A stretch of DNA of 57,365 nucleotides from a virus: the IMG/VR virus record IMGVR_UViG_3300030001_000013, positions 1 through 57,365 of that record; one strand, written 5' to 3'. Position 1 is the first letter of the stretch. Every line of letters starts with the position of its first letter. The notes below the pieces were generated by a model. The model saw only the letters and a program-made list of their open reading frames with translations. It was not told the DNA's origin and did no database searches. The translations under genes were made by a program, and so were the position numbers. Positions 32,853 to 41,242 of this stretch are shown here, in pieces.

Positions 32853-33388
32853 TACTTAACAACCCCGCCCCTTGCTGAATTAGAATCACCAACCGTTAAT
32901 GCATTCTTGATTATATCTAATACAACATCCTTTTTTTCTATCCACGAATGACCTAAGAAATCACGCGGTCGCATCTTACTTGTTCCCTCAATCAAATACT
33001 TGATATAAGGAACTTTGTCCTCACGAACGCCAACCGCAATGATTAACTTGTCACCTTCACGCTCACAAACCTGCTCGACTGACCCATATAATTGACCGCC
33101 TTGAATATGCGTAAATTCATCAGCATGAGGTCCGCTATCTTGTCCCATTTTTGTACTATATGCACCAATGTATTTAACCTCGCCATTACCTGCATCATAA
33201 GCAAAATAATGACTTAATGCATTTAAATCATGTTCATCAACTACCTGAACCTTTTGCATTACATCCTCATATAGAATACCAACCGCTAACTTACCAGCTT
33301 CATCCAATCGATCTTTTTGTTTTTGGCTAAACTCTTTCATATTTGAAATGACCGATTCTAAACCTCGAACATCAACACTGCCGCCCAT
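32852..33388 (-). CDS. HK97 gp10-like head-tail joining protein
   Basis: The 178-residue protein begins with the typical VRGLESVISNMKEFSQKQKD helix and later has KVPYIKYLIEGTSKMRPRDF ending in a helix, the gp10-like core. It contributes to head-tail joining. It overlaps its neighbours by 1 nt at both ends. Confidence 0.8.
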   Translation of the reverse strand: MGGSVDVRGLESVISNMKEFSQKQKDRLDEAGKLAVGILYEDVMQKVQVVDEHDLNALSHYFAYDAGNGEVKYIGAYSTKMGQDSGPHADEFTHIQGGQLYGSVEQVCEREGDKLIIAVGVREDKVPYIKYLIEGTSKMRPRDFLGHSWIEKKDVVLDIIKNALTVGDSNSARGGVVK

Positions 33389-33747
33389 TACAAAACGCCG
33401 CCTGTTAAATTGATTTCATTGTGAGGAATACTTGGAGGATAAAAAGGATTTGTATCGCTTACCTGATAATTTGTATTGTCAATTACGACAATATCACCTT
33501 TTCTTACGTCAAGCAGGTTTCCGTCCGAATCATATAAACTGCATACCATCACTTTATAATCGAGGTCTGTTTTCCCTGCTCCTGCCATAAAATATTTACC
33601 CGCATCCGGTTCGATGTAGCACGGAACACTTGAATAAATAATAGGTGGTTCAGTTGACAATGTAGGTTCTCCACTTTCTGATGTTGAATCAATCGCATTT
33701 CGCTTTACAACGGCTTTTCTGTTATACATACATGATAATGCATCCAT
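33388..33747 (-). CDS. Head closure (stopper) protein
   Basis: The 119-residue beta-rich protein (MDALSCMYNRKAVVKR ... VRKGDIVVIDNTNYQVSD) lies between the connector adaptor and the gp10-like gene. The start at 33747 is chosen because AGGAG lies about 11 nt upstream and it leaves a 1-nt gap to the previous stop. A longer in-frame ATG at 33852 overlaps the adaptor gene. Confidence 0.72.
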   Translation of the reverse strand: MDALSCMYNRKAVVKRNAIDSTSESGEPTLSTEPPIIYSSVPCYIEPDAGKYFMAGAGKTDLDYKVMVCSLYDSDGNLLDVRKGDIVVIDNTNYQVSDTNPFYPPSIPHNEINLTGGVL

Positions 33748-33748
33748 A

Positions 33749-34120
33749 TCAAAACGAACTCCTGTGACAATCAAAATCCCTATCGAGACTAATTGTATCC
33801 GGCGAATCCATAGACACACTATAAACCTGTGGTGTATCTGCAAACTTTGCATTTAGAACATCAGACAATGACTTGTAATGATCATACCGCTGAGAATATG
33901 AAATTTGTGTTTTACCTGACGTTGTATCCATCAGCCTAGCAAATTTTGCACATATTCGCGTGCATGCTTCGTATGCGGCTTCTTCAACATTTGGATGATT
34001 TGCGGATAAATAAGAAATTTCTTCATCGGTGACTAATTGATCTGTTGTATCTGTATCGCCAATTAGAAAACGTATTTCATCCTTTATGCTTGCACTTGGG
34101 TTGTCATATGTCCACGACAT
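33749..34120 (-). CDS. Head-tail connector adaptor protein
   Basis: The 123-residue helical protein (ASIKDEIRFLIGDTDTTDQL, DEEISYLSANHPNVEEAAYE) is typical of gp15/gp6-like adaptors that bind the portal. Start ATG 34120 with GGGGTG upstream is preferred over an in-frame TTG at 34126. Confidence 0.78.
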   Translation of the reverse strand: MSWTYDNPSASIKDEIRFLIGDTDTTDQLVTDEEISYLSANHPNVEEAAYEACTRICAKFARLMDTTSGKTQISYSQRYDHYKSLSDVLNAKFADTPQVYSVSMDSPDTISLDRDFDCHRSSF

Positions 34121-34126
34121 AATCAA

Positions 34127-34369
34127 TCACCCCTTTGCTTTAATTGGCTTTTCAACAGGTTTAGGCTTTTTGACTTCGCTGACCGTTTTTACTTCGATCT
34201 TCGTAATCAATTTTCTTAATTGCGTTTTCTTCTCCGGTTCGGTATAGATTAGATATTTGCAACTAATAAGATAAGGGAGATTAGGCGAATTTTCCACATT
34301 AGGAACAATTTCGCCAACTCCATATTCTTTGCCGCCTGAATTAAAAGCCTGTAATGCTTTGTATGCCAC
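34127..34369 (-). CDS. Small capsid-region protein, 80 aa
   Basis: MAYKALQAFNSGGKEYGVGE leads into a small beta domain and a Lys/Pro-rich tail (KKPKPVEKPIKAKG). Similar small proteins often lie between major capsid and adaptor genes. The exact role, possibly neck or capsid accessory, is unknown. It overlaps the capsid gene by 1 nt. Confidence 0.65.
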   Translation of the reverse strand: MAYKALQAFNSGGKEYGVGEIVPNVENSPNLPYLISCKYLIYTEPEKKTQLRKLITKIEVKTVSEVKKPKPVEKPIKAKG

Positions 34370-35343
34370 TATGCAACAATGCCATTGAAGAACACGCCTA
34401 AATCGGTTGCAACAACTTTCATATCAAAAGCCATTTCCCCTTCAATGCGCTGTGCTTCTAATGCTTCTATACGGAAATTTTTAATACGGCTACCGAACGC
34501 AGACGAACCAAGAAGACCCGCCCAAGAGAACATGTATCCTGCTGATGGTTTTTGCAGACCAGGATTCTTTTCTACATAGCAAAGCATTGCAGAATTACCG
34601 AATAAGAAATCTAAACTATCCGTTGCGCCTTTAGCCGCTGAATTAACAACGCCATTAGCAACTAGAACTTGATCAACACCAAATAACGAAGCTAAAATTT
34701 CTTCATTTGTAACGCCGCGCTGAGTGTATTTAATACGATCAAGAATCAAAGGATGATCACATAATTTATCAAATACTTTACGACCAAGAACAAATGTATT
34801 TGCTTCAAATCCTGTGCCGCCTGCAATTACTTGCTTTGCTTTTCTTACATCGGTGATTGGTGCGCCATTCGTAAAATCAGACCACTGACAAAGATTATTT
34901 CCTGACGTAGTTGTCGAAACGCCTGTGAAATCTGTACCCCAAATACCAGAGCCAAAATAATTTTTCTGCCAAAGAACTTCTTTTCTCAACAAAAGTTTTT
35001 CTGTTAAGAACTGTGTTGCATCCCGTTCGGGGCTTAATGGAGTATCTGCGTTTGCCACTTCATCGTCTGATACGTCCTTATGAAATGCATATTTAGTGCA
35101 GAAATAAGATGGCGTATTGTCGATGGTGTAATCACCGCCTGCTGATTCTGTAGATGGTGCTCTTACTTGTGCTTCATCACGGAACCAATCGCCTTTATTA
35201 TATTTGAAATAACGGTCACTCTGTTTTTGAACCGGAATATTAGGGAATACTTTACTTGCAATGAATCTGTCCTGACCTTGAATGTATGCAACGCTGATAT
35301 TAGACAACGGTGCATCAATATGCTGACTCGCTAATGATGGCAT
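34369..35343 (-). CDS. Major capsid protein
   Basis: The 324-residue protein has an N-terminus ISVAYIQGQDRFIASKVFPN, then VSDDEVANADTPLSPERDAT and a C-terminal FRIEALEAQRIEGEMAFDMK, consistent with a major capsid protein of HK97 fold (gpE/P2-type subgroup). It is preceded by scaffold and decoration genes and a terminator, the standard order. Confidence 0.87.
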   Translation of the reverse strand: MPSLASQHIDAPLSNISVAYIQGQDRFIASKVFPNIPVQKQSDRYFKYNKGDWFRDEAQVRAPSTESAGGDYTIDNTPSYFCTKYAFHKDVSDDEVANADTPLSPERDATQFLTEKLLLRKEVLWQKNYFGSGIWGTDFTGVSTTTSGNNLCQWSDFTNGAPITDVRKAKQVIAGGTGFEANTFVLGRKVFDKLCDHPLILDRIKYTQRGVTNEEILASLFGVDQVLVANGVVNSAAKGATDSLDFLFGNSAMLCYVEKNPGLQKPSAGYMFSWAGLLGSSAFGSRIKNFRIEALEAQRIEGEMAFDMKVVATDLGVFFNGIVA

Positions 35344-35375
35344 TTATATCAACTACCTTTCTTTTTTGGGAATTA

Positions 35376-35403
35376 AAAAAGACCGCTATATTTGCGGCCT
35401 TTC
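35376..35403 (-). terminator. Intergenic terminator before the capsid gene
   Basis: AAAGGCCGC-AAATATA-GCGGTCTTTTTT on the minus strand. A terminator between decoration and capsid genes implies either read-through or a separate capsid promoter, which I could not identify. Confidence 0.85.
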
Positions 35404-35405
35404 CT

Positions 35406-36137
35406 TTATTTCGAAATTGTGAGTAATACGAATCCAGAACCTTCACTGAATGCCGTTACTGACGATGCAACCAGCTTAATTGTATCTGTAGCACCAAACG
35501 CGTTATTTGCCGTAATTGCTGTACCTGATACTGATGCACCCATCGCCGTTAATGCCGCCGTTGTAAGCGAAATAACGCCGCCTGTTACTGCGATAGTATT
35601 AATGGATAGACCCAATGTGGCAAGCTTCGAAGCTGTTGAAGCAACTGCGGTGCTTACAAACTGTGCCGAAACAATTTTCCCTGCAAATCCTGATGTAACT
35701 GCCGCAACTGTACCTGCCCCTGTAATGCCTGCAAGCTGAATAGGAATAGATAATGTCTGATAAGCAACATTGTTAGAATTGAATCTTGCACCTAACAAAA
35801 CCGAATGAATTTCATTTGCCGACCCTGCTTCTAATGCTGTACCAATAATTACATCAGTAGACAACGTTGAAACAACTAATTTACCGTTTGCATCTGCTGT
35901 CAATGCCGCGCCGCCTGTTACCGTGCCGCCATATACTGCCATAGATACGCCCGCAACCATTACATTTACAGGTCTGCCACTTGCCATAGGTTCTTGGATA
36001 ATACCCACACCGCCTGCCGCCCCTGCTGTTGCCTGAACAATATTAACGCCGCTCATTGCACCCGCTAAATACTGTGCCGTGCTTAAATCTGCACCTGCCG
36101 GAAAAGTGATTCGTTGTAAAGGAATTTCATAAGCCAT
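35406..36137 (-). CDS. Capsid decoration protein, two-domain
   Basis: In the 243-residue protein the first 115 residues (AYEIPLQRITFPAGADLSTA, ASGRPVNVMVAGVS, LVVSTLSTDVIIGTALEAG) resemble the DUF2190/head-decoration fold. The second half (IPIQLAGITGAGTVAAVTSG ... FSEGSGFVLLTISK) is a different beta/Ala-rich domain. It is therefore a decoration protein with an added surface domain, probably binding capsid hexamer centres. Confidence 0.7.
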   Translation of the reverse strand: MAYEIPLQRITFPAGADLSTAQYLAGAMSGVNIVQATAGAAGGVGIIQEPMASGRPVNVMVAGVSMAVYGGTVTGGAALTADANGKLVVSTLSTDVIIGTALEAGSANEIHSVLLGARFNSNNVAYQTLSIPIQLAGITGAGTVAAVTSGFAGKIVSAQFVSTAVASTASKLATLGLSINTIAVTGGVISLTTAALTAMGASVSGTAITANNAFGATDTIKLVASSVTAFSEGSGFVLLTISK

Positions 36138-37171
36138 TATTTAGCACCTCTCATTTCGTCACGATGTTGCACATACAATTCAGGATTCTGATCACATGCT
36201 TTTGCAAATGCCTGTTCTTTTGTGCATTTATCGCTTTTTTGAATTTCAACTGCTTTTGCTTCTAACTGTTTTTCAACAGACGATTCACTCACGCCACCTG
36301 AACCGATTTCATTAAACAAGCCGGATTTTTTGATTTGTTCTTCTTTTGCCTGTTCTGATGCTACAAATTTTGTAAAAGCTTCTGTGCCATGAATAGATTT
36401 CAAGAAAGGCATAAGACCTTCAACATCAAACCCGCCAATACCATCAAATGATTTTCTAATCTGAATTTCTTTGTCTGCTTCATCACGTTTTTGAAACTTT
36501 TCTTCTAAATCCTGATATCTCTTTTCAAGACTTACATATTCTGCGCTTTTTACTACATCAATAACTGGTTCCGCTGATTTAGCAACTGCGCTTTTGCATG
36601 CATCACACATACAACCTTCGGGATGACCCGCTGGAGTTTTTGGTTTATCTGCCACTTTGGACACACTTCCTTTCGATTCTGTACATTCATCACCGTCTGG
36701 CTCTCCTGCTTGCGGCTGTTCATCACTTGCGCCCGCTATAAAATCGCCCAACTGCGAATGAAGGTCTTTTAATGCGTTAATACGATCACCAGAAATTTTC
36801 TTTCCGGCTTTGATAACGCTGTTTGATTGCAAGAAACTCATGAATTGCATGAATGCAACGGTCGTTGCGCTCAATTTGTCTGTGACTGTTTCATCTTCTG
36901 AAATACTTCTGATAGAATCCTGAAACGCACTGAATCCGTCCCACATAGCATCCCGCGCATTATCTGCACTTAATGCTGTGTTAAAATCTAACGCCTTTTC
37001 AACATCAGAAGTTTTTAAACTGCCATTCTTTAAAGCTTCGCCTAAACGTTTTACCATTTTGATTAATGGGTTTTCATTATCAGCATTTTTTATAACAACA
37101 AAACTTTGACCATTCGCCGCCTTATCAACTGTGCTTACTTCATTGACTTTAAGATTGATTAACTTTGGCAC
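36137..37171 (-). CDS. Scaffold-like protein with XkdF-type N-terminus
   Basis: The 344-residue protein starts at GTG (37171), after AAAGGGGGTG. An ATG at 37216 lies inside the upstream terminator and is rejected. The N-terminus LKVNEVSTVDKAANGQSFVV matches the conserved 'EVSLVDKAANG' segment seen in XkdF-like proteins. The middle has CMCDAC and a coiled coil (EYVSLEKRYQDLEEKFQKRD). The C-terminal part resembles capsid scaffolds. It is a likely scaffold partner of the protease encoded upstream. Confidence 0.72.
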   Translation of the reverse strand: MPKLINLKVNEVSTVDKAANGQSFVVIKNADNENPLIKMVKRLGEALKNGSLKTSDVEKALDFNTALSADNARDAMWDGFSAFQDSIRSISEDETVTDKLSATTVAFMQFMSFLQSNSVIKAGKKISGDRINALKDLHSQLGDFIAGASDEQPQAGEPDGDECTESKGSVSKVADKPKTPAGHPEGCMCDACKSAVAKSAEPVIDVVKSAEYVSLEKRYQDLEEKFQKRDEADKEIQIRKSFDGIGGFDVEGLMPFLKSIHGTEAFTKFVASEQAKEEQIKKSGLFNEIGSGGVSESSVEKQLEAKAVEIQKSDKCTKEQAFAKACDQNPELYVQHRDEMRGAK

Positions 37172-37198
37172 CTTTACACCCCCTTTATTTTTATACAA

Positions 37199-37235
37199 AG
37201 AAAAAAGACCAAGCACACAATATGCCTGATCTTTT
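37199..37235 (-). terminator. Terminator between protease and scaffold genes
   Basis: AAAAGATCAGGC-ATATTGTGT-GCTTGGTCTTTTTT on the minus strand with two G-U pairs. The gap 37236-37407 upstream of it is AT-rich with a GCTATAA half-site at 37395; I see no strong minus-strand promoter there. Confidence 0.85.
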
Positions 37236-37407
37236 TTCTATTACGTGGAACTGTTGACAGGAAATAGCAGTAACCTATCAAATTTGTAGGAATTTATTTA
37301 AATGAAAAAACTATTGGGCTTTTACACCTTGCCTAAAGGATATCATTTTTTATATCAGAAAGCAATACATTTTTTATACTAAATATAGATGTAAGCTATA
37401 ATTATGG

Positions 37408-37902
37408 TCATTCGTTAGGTACTCTTACGCCCATACCGCCCATACTGAACCCTGTACGTTCACCGTTTAACACCTTTTCGAAATATTGTGGTTCGTATTG
37501 AACCGCCATCATCCAAGTTCCTTTTTTAATTGTCATATCATTTATTGTGCAATCGCAAGGCATAATATAGGATTCAATAATGTCGCCTACGTCACTATTC
37601 CATGACTGGTGCTGATCTCCCATTGCTTGCGTTCCCTTTTGGACAATATTCATAATATCCGTAACATCAATGCTGACCTGCTCTGTGTCTCCTGTAAGCA
37701 ACTCCATCGCCTTTTTGATTGTTACATTCAGGCTTTTATTTATGCCGCCGAACTGTATACTTTTGTTGAACTCATGACACGCTTTTTCGATTGTTGGCGC
37801 ATCTGAGAAATCACCCTGTAAATCAACTTCATCAGGTGCATATACAACGCCTAATACGATTCGTTGCATTTCGTTTTTTTTAATAAATGACGTTTTTGGC
37901 AT
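37408..37902 (-). CDS. XkdF-like prohead protease
   Basis: The 164-residue protein has RIVLGVVYAPDEVDLQGDF at the start, a helix-rich insert, then DIIESYIMPCDCTINDMTIK, KKGTWMMAVQ and GERTGFSMGGMGV, the conserved order of the XkdF/S78-2 peptidase domain. It should process scaffold and capsid during maturation. Confidence 0.85.
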   Translation of the reverse strand: MPKTSFIKKNEMQRIVLGVVYAPDEVDLQGDFSDAPTIEKACHEFNKSIQFGGINKSLNVTIKKAMELLTGDTEQVSIDVTDIMNIVQKGTQAMGDQHQSWNSDVGDIIESYIMPCDCTINDMTIKKGTWMMAVQYEPQYFEKVLNGERTGFSMGGMGVRVPNE

Positions 37903-38177
37903 TAATTTAAATCCTCCAAATTCTCCAAATTCTTTAATATAACTGATGGCGAATTACTAAAATCGCATCCAATAATTTGAATGCCGCTAAATGATTTTAA
38001 TACTAAATCATCGTTATACGCTTTCTTGTAATATGAAAATTTACTATCGAAATTAACATTCTCGTTTATGATTATTTCAGGTTTTGGAAATCCCTGCATT
38101 TTAATTTTTACCCCGATATATTTTATATCGTTAACACTTGCATAATGAAAACATTTTTCTAAATCTTTAATTGTCAT
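37902..38177 (-). CDS. Hypothetical protein, 91 aa
   Basis: The soluble alpha/beta protein (MTIKDLEKCFHYASVNDIKY) overlaps the protease start by 1 nt and the next gene by 4 nt. It resembles small accessory (moron-like) genes inserted between portal and protease. Its function is unknown. Confidence 0.6.
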   Translation of the reverse strand: MTIKDLEKCFHYASVNDIKYIGVKIKMQGFPKPEIIINENVNFDSKFSYYKKAYNDDLVLKSFSGIQIIGCDFSNSPSVILKNLENLEDLN

Positions 38178-38359
38178 TTATCTTTACCCTCCAACTTATT
38201 TTTTAATTGAATGATCTTTAAATTATCTAGCGACCACAATATCATAACAATTCCTAAAAAATTATATCTTATAGGTGTATGACCAAACAAACAATGGCTT
38301 ATCTGCATCATGCCGCCTATCATAACCACCATCCAAAATAAACGTTTTAGTTTTATCAT
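38174..38359 (-). CDS. Small membrane protein, 61 aa
   Basis: A basic start (MIKLKRLFWMVVMIGGMMQI) with two hydrophobic stretches; it overlaps both neighbours by 4 nt. Its function is unknown. Confidence 0.55.
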   Translation of the reverse strand: MIKLKRLFWMVVMIGGMMQISHCLFGHTPIRYNFLGIVMILWSLDNLKIIQLKNKLEGKDK

Positions 38360-38571
38360 TTATTTTCTTGCTCCCATCCACGATTATTCCAATACTCATT
38401 GTCTCGATAAAATAATATAGCGCATATCACCGCTGTTACTAATCCATAAACTATGAGAAATAAATTGATAAATCCATAAACCATAAAACCGAATATCAAA
38501 AACATAATAAATGAACTAATAGCCGCAATGATTGAACGCCTTGGATATTTTTTATAATGCTTCATTTGCAT
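38356..38571 (-). CDS. Small membrane protein, 71 aa
   Basis: Two membrane segments (ISSFIMFLIFGFMVYGFINL, LIVYGLVTAVICAILFY) follow a basic N-terminus. The ATG at 38571 follows GGAGTAAAT and lies just after the preceding stop; longer in-frame starts overlap that gene and are rejected. Confidence 0.6.
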   Translation of the reverse strand: MQMKHYKKYPRRSIIAAISSFIMFLIFGFMVYGFINLFLIVYGLVTAVICAILFYRDNEYWNNRGWEQENK

Positions 38572-38573
38572 AT

Positions 38574-38906
38574 TTACTCCAATCCGCTTAACTTTTCTGC
38601 GCTCCACTGACGATCTGTTAATCCTGTACATGTAATAATCTTTTTATCTGATATTTCTCCTTTGCATAACTCGACCCGATCAATGATATTAACGTTAGGA
38701 ATGCCCCTAATCTTGTCAATATCAACCTCGCCACATAATTCAATTGTAACTGTTGGGAACTCTTCTTTGCCCAAATGTATGTCAGCCGACTGTACACCTT
38801 TTATTTTATTTCCATCAATTTTAACAGATAGCCCAAAACTGGCAGTGCAATCAATACCATCAAAAACCTTTTCTGTACTTATTTCTATTTTAGGTAAATT
38901 ACTCAT
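38574..38906 (-). CDS. Hypothetical accessory protein, 110 aa
   Basis: The beta-rich soluble protein (MSNLPKIEISTEKVFDGIDC, KGVQSADIHLGKEEFPTVTI) is first in a four-gene accessory group with its own operator-bearing promoter at 38928. The start at 38906 has AAAGG 9 nt upstream. Expression from an early-type promoter inside the late operon suggests a prophage-expressed or immediate-early moron. Confidence 0.6.
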   Translation of the reverse strand: MSNLPKIEISTEKVFDGIDCTASFGLSVKIDGNKIKGVQSADIHLGKEEFPTVTIELCGEVDIDKIRGIPNVNIIDRVELCKGEISDKKIITCTGLTDRQWSAEKLSGLE

Positions 38907-38927
38907 ATCAATCATCCTTTCAACTTT

Positions 38928-38956
38928 ATTATAACTCTACGTAATAGAAATGGGAA
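38928..38956 (-). promoter_or_regulatory. Operator-like promoter inside the structural operon
   Basis: TTCCCA, 17 nt, TATAAT with ACGTAGAG before the -10 box on the minus strand: a weaker relative of the shared early promoter, just before the accessory group 38906-37902. Confidence 0.6.
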
Positions 38957-38959
38957 GAA

Positions 38960-41242
38960 TTAATCTTCCCCGTCATCTACTGTTCTAAACGAACCAAAAT
39001 CATAAACATATGAAGCATCACGCGTACAATTTGGGTGAGCAATAGGATTGTCTATCAGCCAATCACAAGACTTCTCACCATTCGCATCAATGCATTCCTG
39101 ACAGCCGCATTCTGCTAAATCTGTAACCAATAATGATTTAACACATTTCGATTCATTACCGACCTTTGCAAACCCTGTATTATATCCGACTGCCGATTCT
39201 GTCCGTGCCACTGTTTCTGCTCTATTTTCACTGAATGCATAATTCGTCTGCAAGCGTTCTGACAATTGATTCCAATCCTCTTCATTTGCTAAACTGTTTG
39301 ATATGCAATTTCTAACAAGATTAGTTGTTGTTTCTTCCATGCCTGCCAATACTTTAGCTCCACGATCTTCCATGTAATCAGCAATATGTTTTGATGCATC
39401 TAGCGACCCCATATTAACCTCTACGCCTTGTTTATATGCTTCTGTTCCAATCATACCCGCGCCGCCATTCCAACCAACACCGTAATAATCACCGACCGAA
39501 TCAGACAATGCTTGCATTACAGCATCAGACAATAGGTTATTGGCTTCAACAAACTTTATCAATTCTTCTGTTACGCCTATATCCTTCGCCTGATCTAATA
39601 AATCGTCTAGCGAATCTTGCAATGCAACATTAAGAGCTTGTTTTCCTTTCTCTCTTAACTTGTCTAATAGGTCATCATCGTTTTTTTTTACGTTACCGTA
39701 CATTTTATTAACGTCCTCTGGATTCGGCTCACTAGCAGGATTTGTGGCTGTTTTATCATTATTCTGATCATCCGTATTGACTTTATTTTGCAATATCGCC
39801 TGTGCTTGTGCCTTTTGCGTTTCCAACTGCGCTTGTGCCATATCTGTTTGCTGTTGTCTGCTTGCCGCCATTGCCTGTAATGTTTCTTCTGGAATAGGTG
39901 GCAACCCTGCTAATTCTAATAAATGATTCAATAATTGATCATTAGGGAATAATGTTGCCCCCGACTGTGTGAGTGAAGTCATAAACGTTGACAATTTCAA
40001 AAGGTCAGGAGGTTCTATTGGGTCATGCTCTAACGTTGGCAATGCTGTCAATCCGCTGAATGCGTTTAATTTGAATAACATAGGTATTGCCTTTTTGTTG
40101 AATACCTGCACGATTGAATCTAATATTGTGCCAATCGCTAACCCGAATAAATCCGTTTTATCTGTACTGAGTGCATTACTGCCGACACCCGTTAATCCCA
40201 GGAAAATAAAATCAGCCGCTACCGTTTGAGCAATACGCTGTTCATGCCGCGTGATGATTGCATTTGTATCAAAATTACGTTTACCGCCTGTTGTCATTAA
40301 TGAAAATGTGAATCCTGTGTCTTGACCGTCTGCTGTCTTTGCGGCAGGGAATACAATTCCTTCGCGCTTATCCTGACGAACTTGTTTAACCATCTTAGCA
40401 ACATAACGTAATGTTGACTTTTCTTCATCACTGGCGTTTTTGCTCATAACCTTTGCAGGTACTGTTGCAAATGGTATGCCTGCTAAATCGCGCTCAATGC
40501 CGATACCTTCGATCTGGATGATCTTTTTCTTGTAGTAGTATGAAACATATGCATTACGCAATATTGATCGACCTTCTGGATTGTTCTTTTCTGTATCATA
40601 TCTGAATAGCAAACACTTTTCATATGGAATGAAATTCAATTGATAAGTAGGTGGTGATAACTGCCACATTCCTAACAGATTATTCTTATCGTCAAATTCC
40701 CACTTCCAAAATGTTTCTTGCGCCCTGATGCTTATTTTACGAAAACCGATCTTGCCATCATTATATTGGCTGTTTGTTTTTGGGTCTCCTGTTTCGCCCA
40801 TACGCTTTTTAAATACCATTTCATGATAAGCCCAACCAAATGGTAACATGCTAAGAATATCGGAAAGCAACTCCTGAAATGTCTGCTCCATATCATTCAT
40901 TAAGCACTGATCTAAAAAGTCAGCCGCTTCTTTGTCTGCATCTGTATCGCCGCCCGCTTGCACGTAGAATCTTGATTGACGTACTAGCATCTTAATTGCA
41001 AAAAGCATTGCACCTACTACACTGCAATTGTCCCGCATTTCCTTATACTTCTTAATCCCATTCTGTCCTCTTAGATCATGTAGCCATTCCTCTTCTACCC
41101 AACCACTAACGCGGCTTAATCCGGTATTACCTACCTCAATAAGCGGATCAACCTCTGGTATATCTTCCTGTGCCATACCATCCATCAAATCTAATCCGTT
41201 TGTATTTACAATACCATTTATATTATTGTTCACATGTTCCAC
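38960..41242 (-). CDS. Portal protein fused to a MuF-like minor head domain
   Basis: The 760-residue protein has a portal core at about residues 40-480 (VVGAMLFAIKMLVRQSRFYV, FAWAYHEMVFKKR-like segment, DFIFLGLTGVGSNALSTDKT). A Gln-rich linker follows. Residues 600-760 form a MuF/SPP1 gp7-like domain with VARTESAVGYNTGF and CGCQECIDANGEKSCDW. Most phages encode these as separate proteins, so a single chain would place minor-head domains on the portal ring. It overlaps the terminase gene by 13 nt. Confidence 0.83.
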   Translation of the reverse strand: MEHVNNNINGIVNTNGLDLMDGMAQEDIPEVDPLIEVGNTGLSRVSGWVEEEWLHDLRGQNGIKKYKEMRDNCSVVGAMLFAIKMLVRQSRFYVQAGGDTDADKEAADFLDQCLMNDMEQTFQELLSDILSMLPFGWAYHEMVFKKRMGETGDPKTNSQYNDGKIGFRKISIRAQETFWKWEFDDKNNLLGMWQLSPPTYQLNFIPYEKCLLFRYDTEKNNPEGRSILRNAYVSYYYKKKIIQIEGIGIERDLAGIPFATVPAKVMSKNASDEEKSTLRYVAKMVKQVRQDKREGIVFPAAKTADGQDTGFTFSLMTTGGKRNFDTNAIITRHEQRIAQTVAADFIFLGLTGVGSNALSTDKTDLFGLAIGTILDSIVQVFNKKAIPMLFKLNAFSGLTALPTLEHDPIEPPDLLKLSTFMTSLTQSGATLFPNDQLLNHLLELAGLPPIPEETLQAMAASRQQQTDMAQAQLETQKAQAQAILQNKVNTDDQNNDKTATNPASEPNPEDVNKMYGNVKKNDDDLLDKLREKGKQALNVALQDSLDDLLDQAKDIGVTEELIKFVEANNLLSDAVMQALSDSVGDYYGVGWNGGAGMIGTEAYKQGVEVNMGSLDASKHIADYMEDRGAKVLAGMEETTTNLVRNCISNSLANEEDWNQLSERLQTNYAFSENRAETVARTESAVGYNTGFAKVGNESKCVKSLLVTDLAECGCQECIDANGEKSCDWLIDNPIAHPNCTRDASYVYDFGSFRTVDDGED

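Noticed and set aside
37254-37281. Plus-strand TTGACA-16-TATCAA promoter-like sequence between the protease and scaffold genes
   Set aside because: It points against all nearby genes with no terminator or ORF downstream; it is probably chance in AT-rich DNA.
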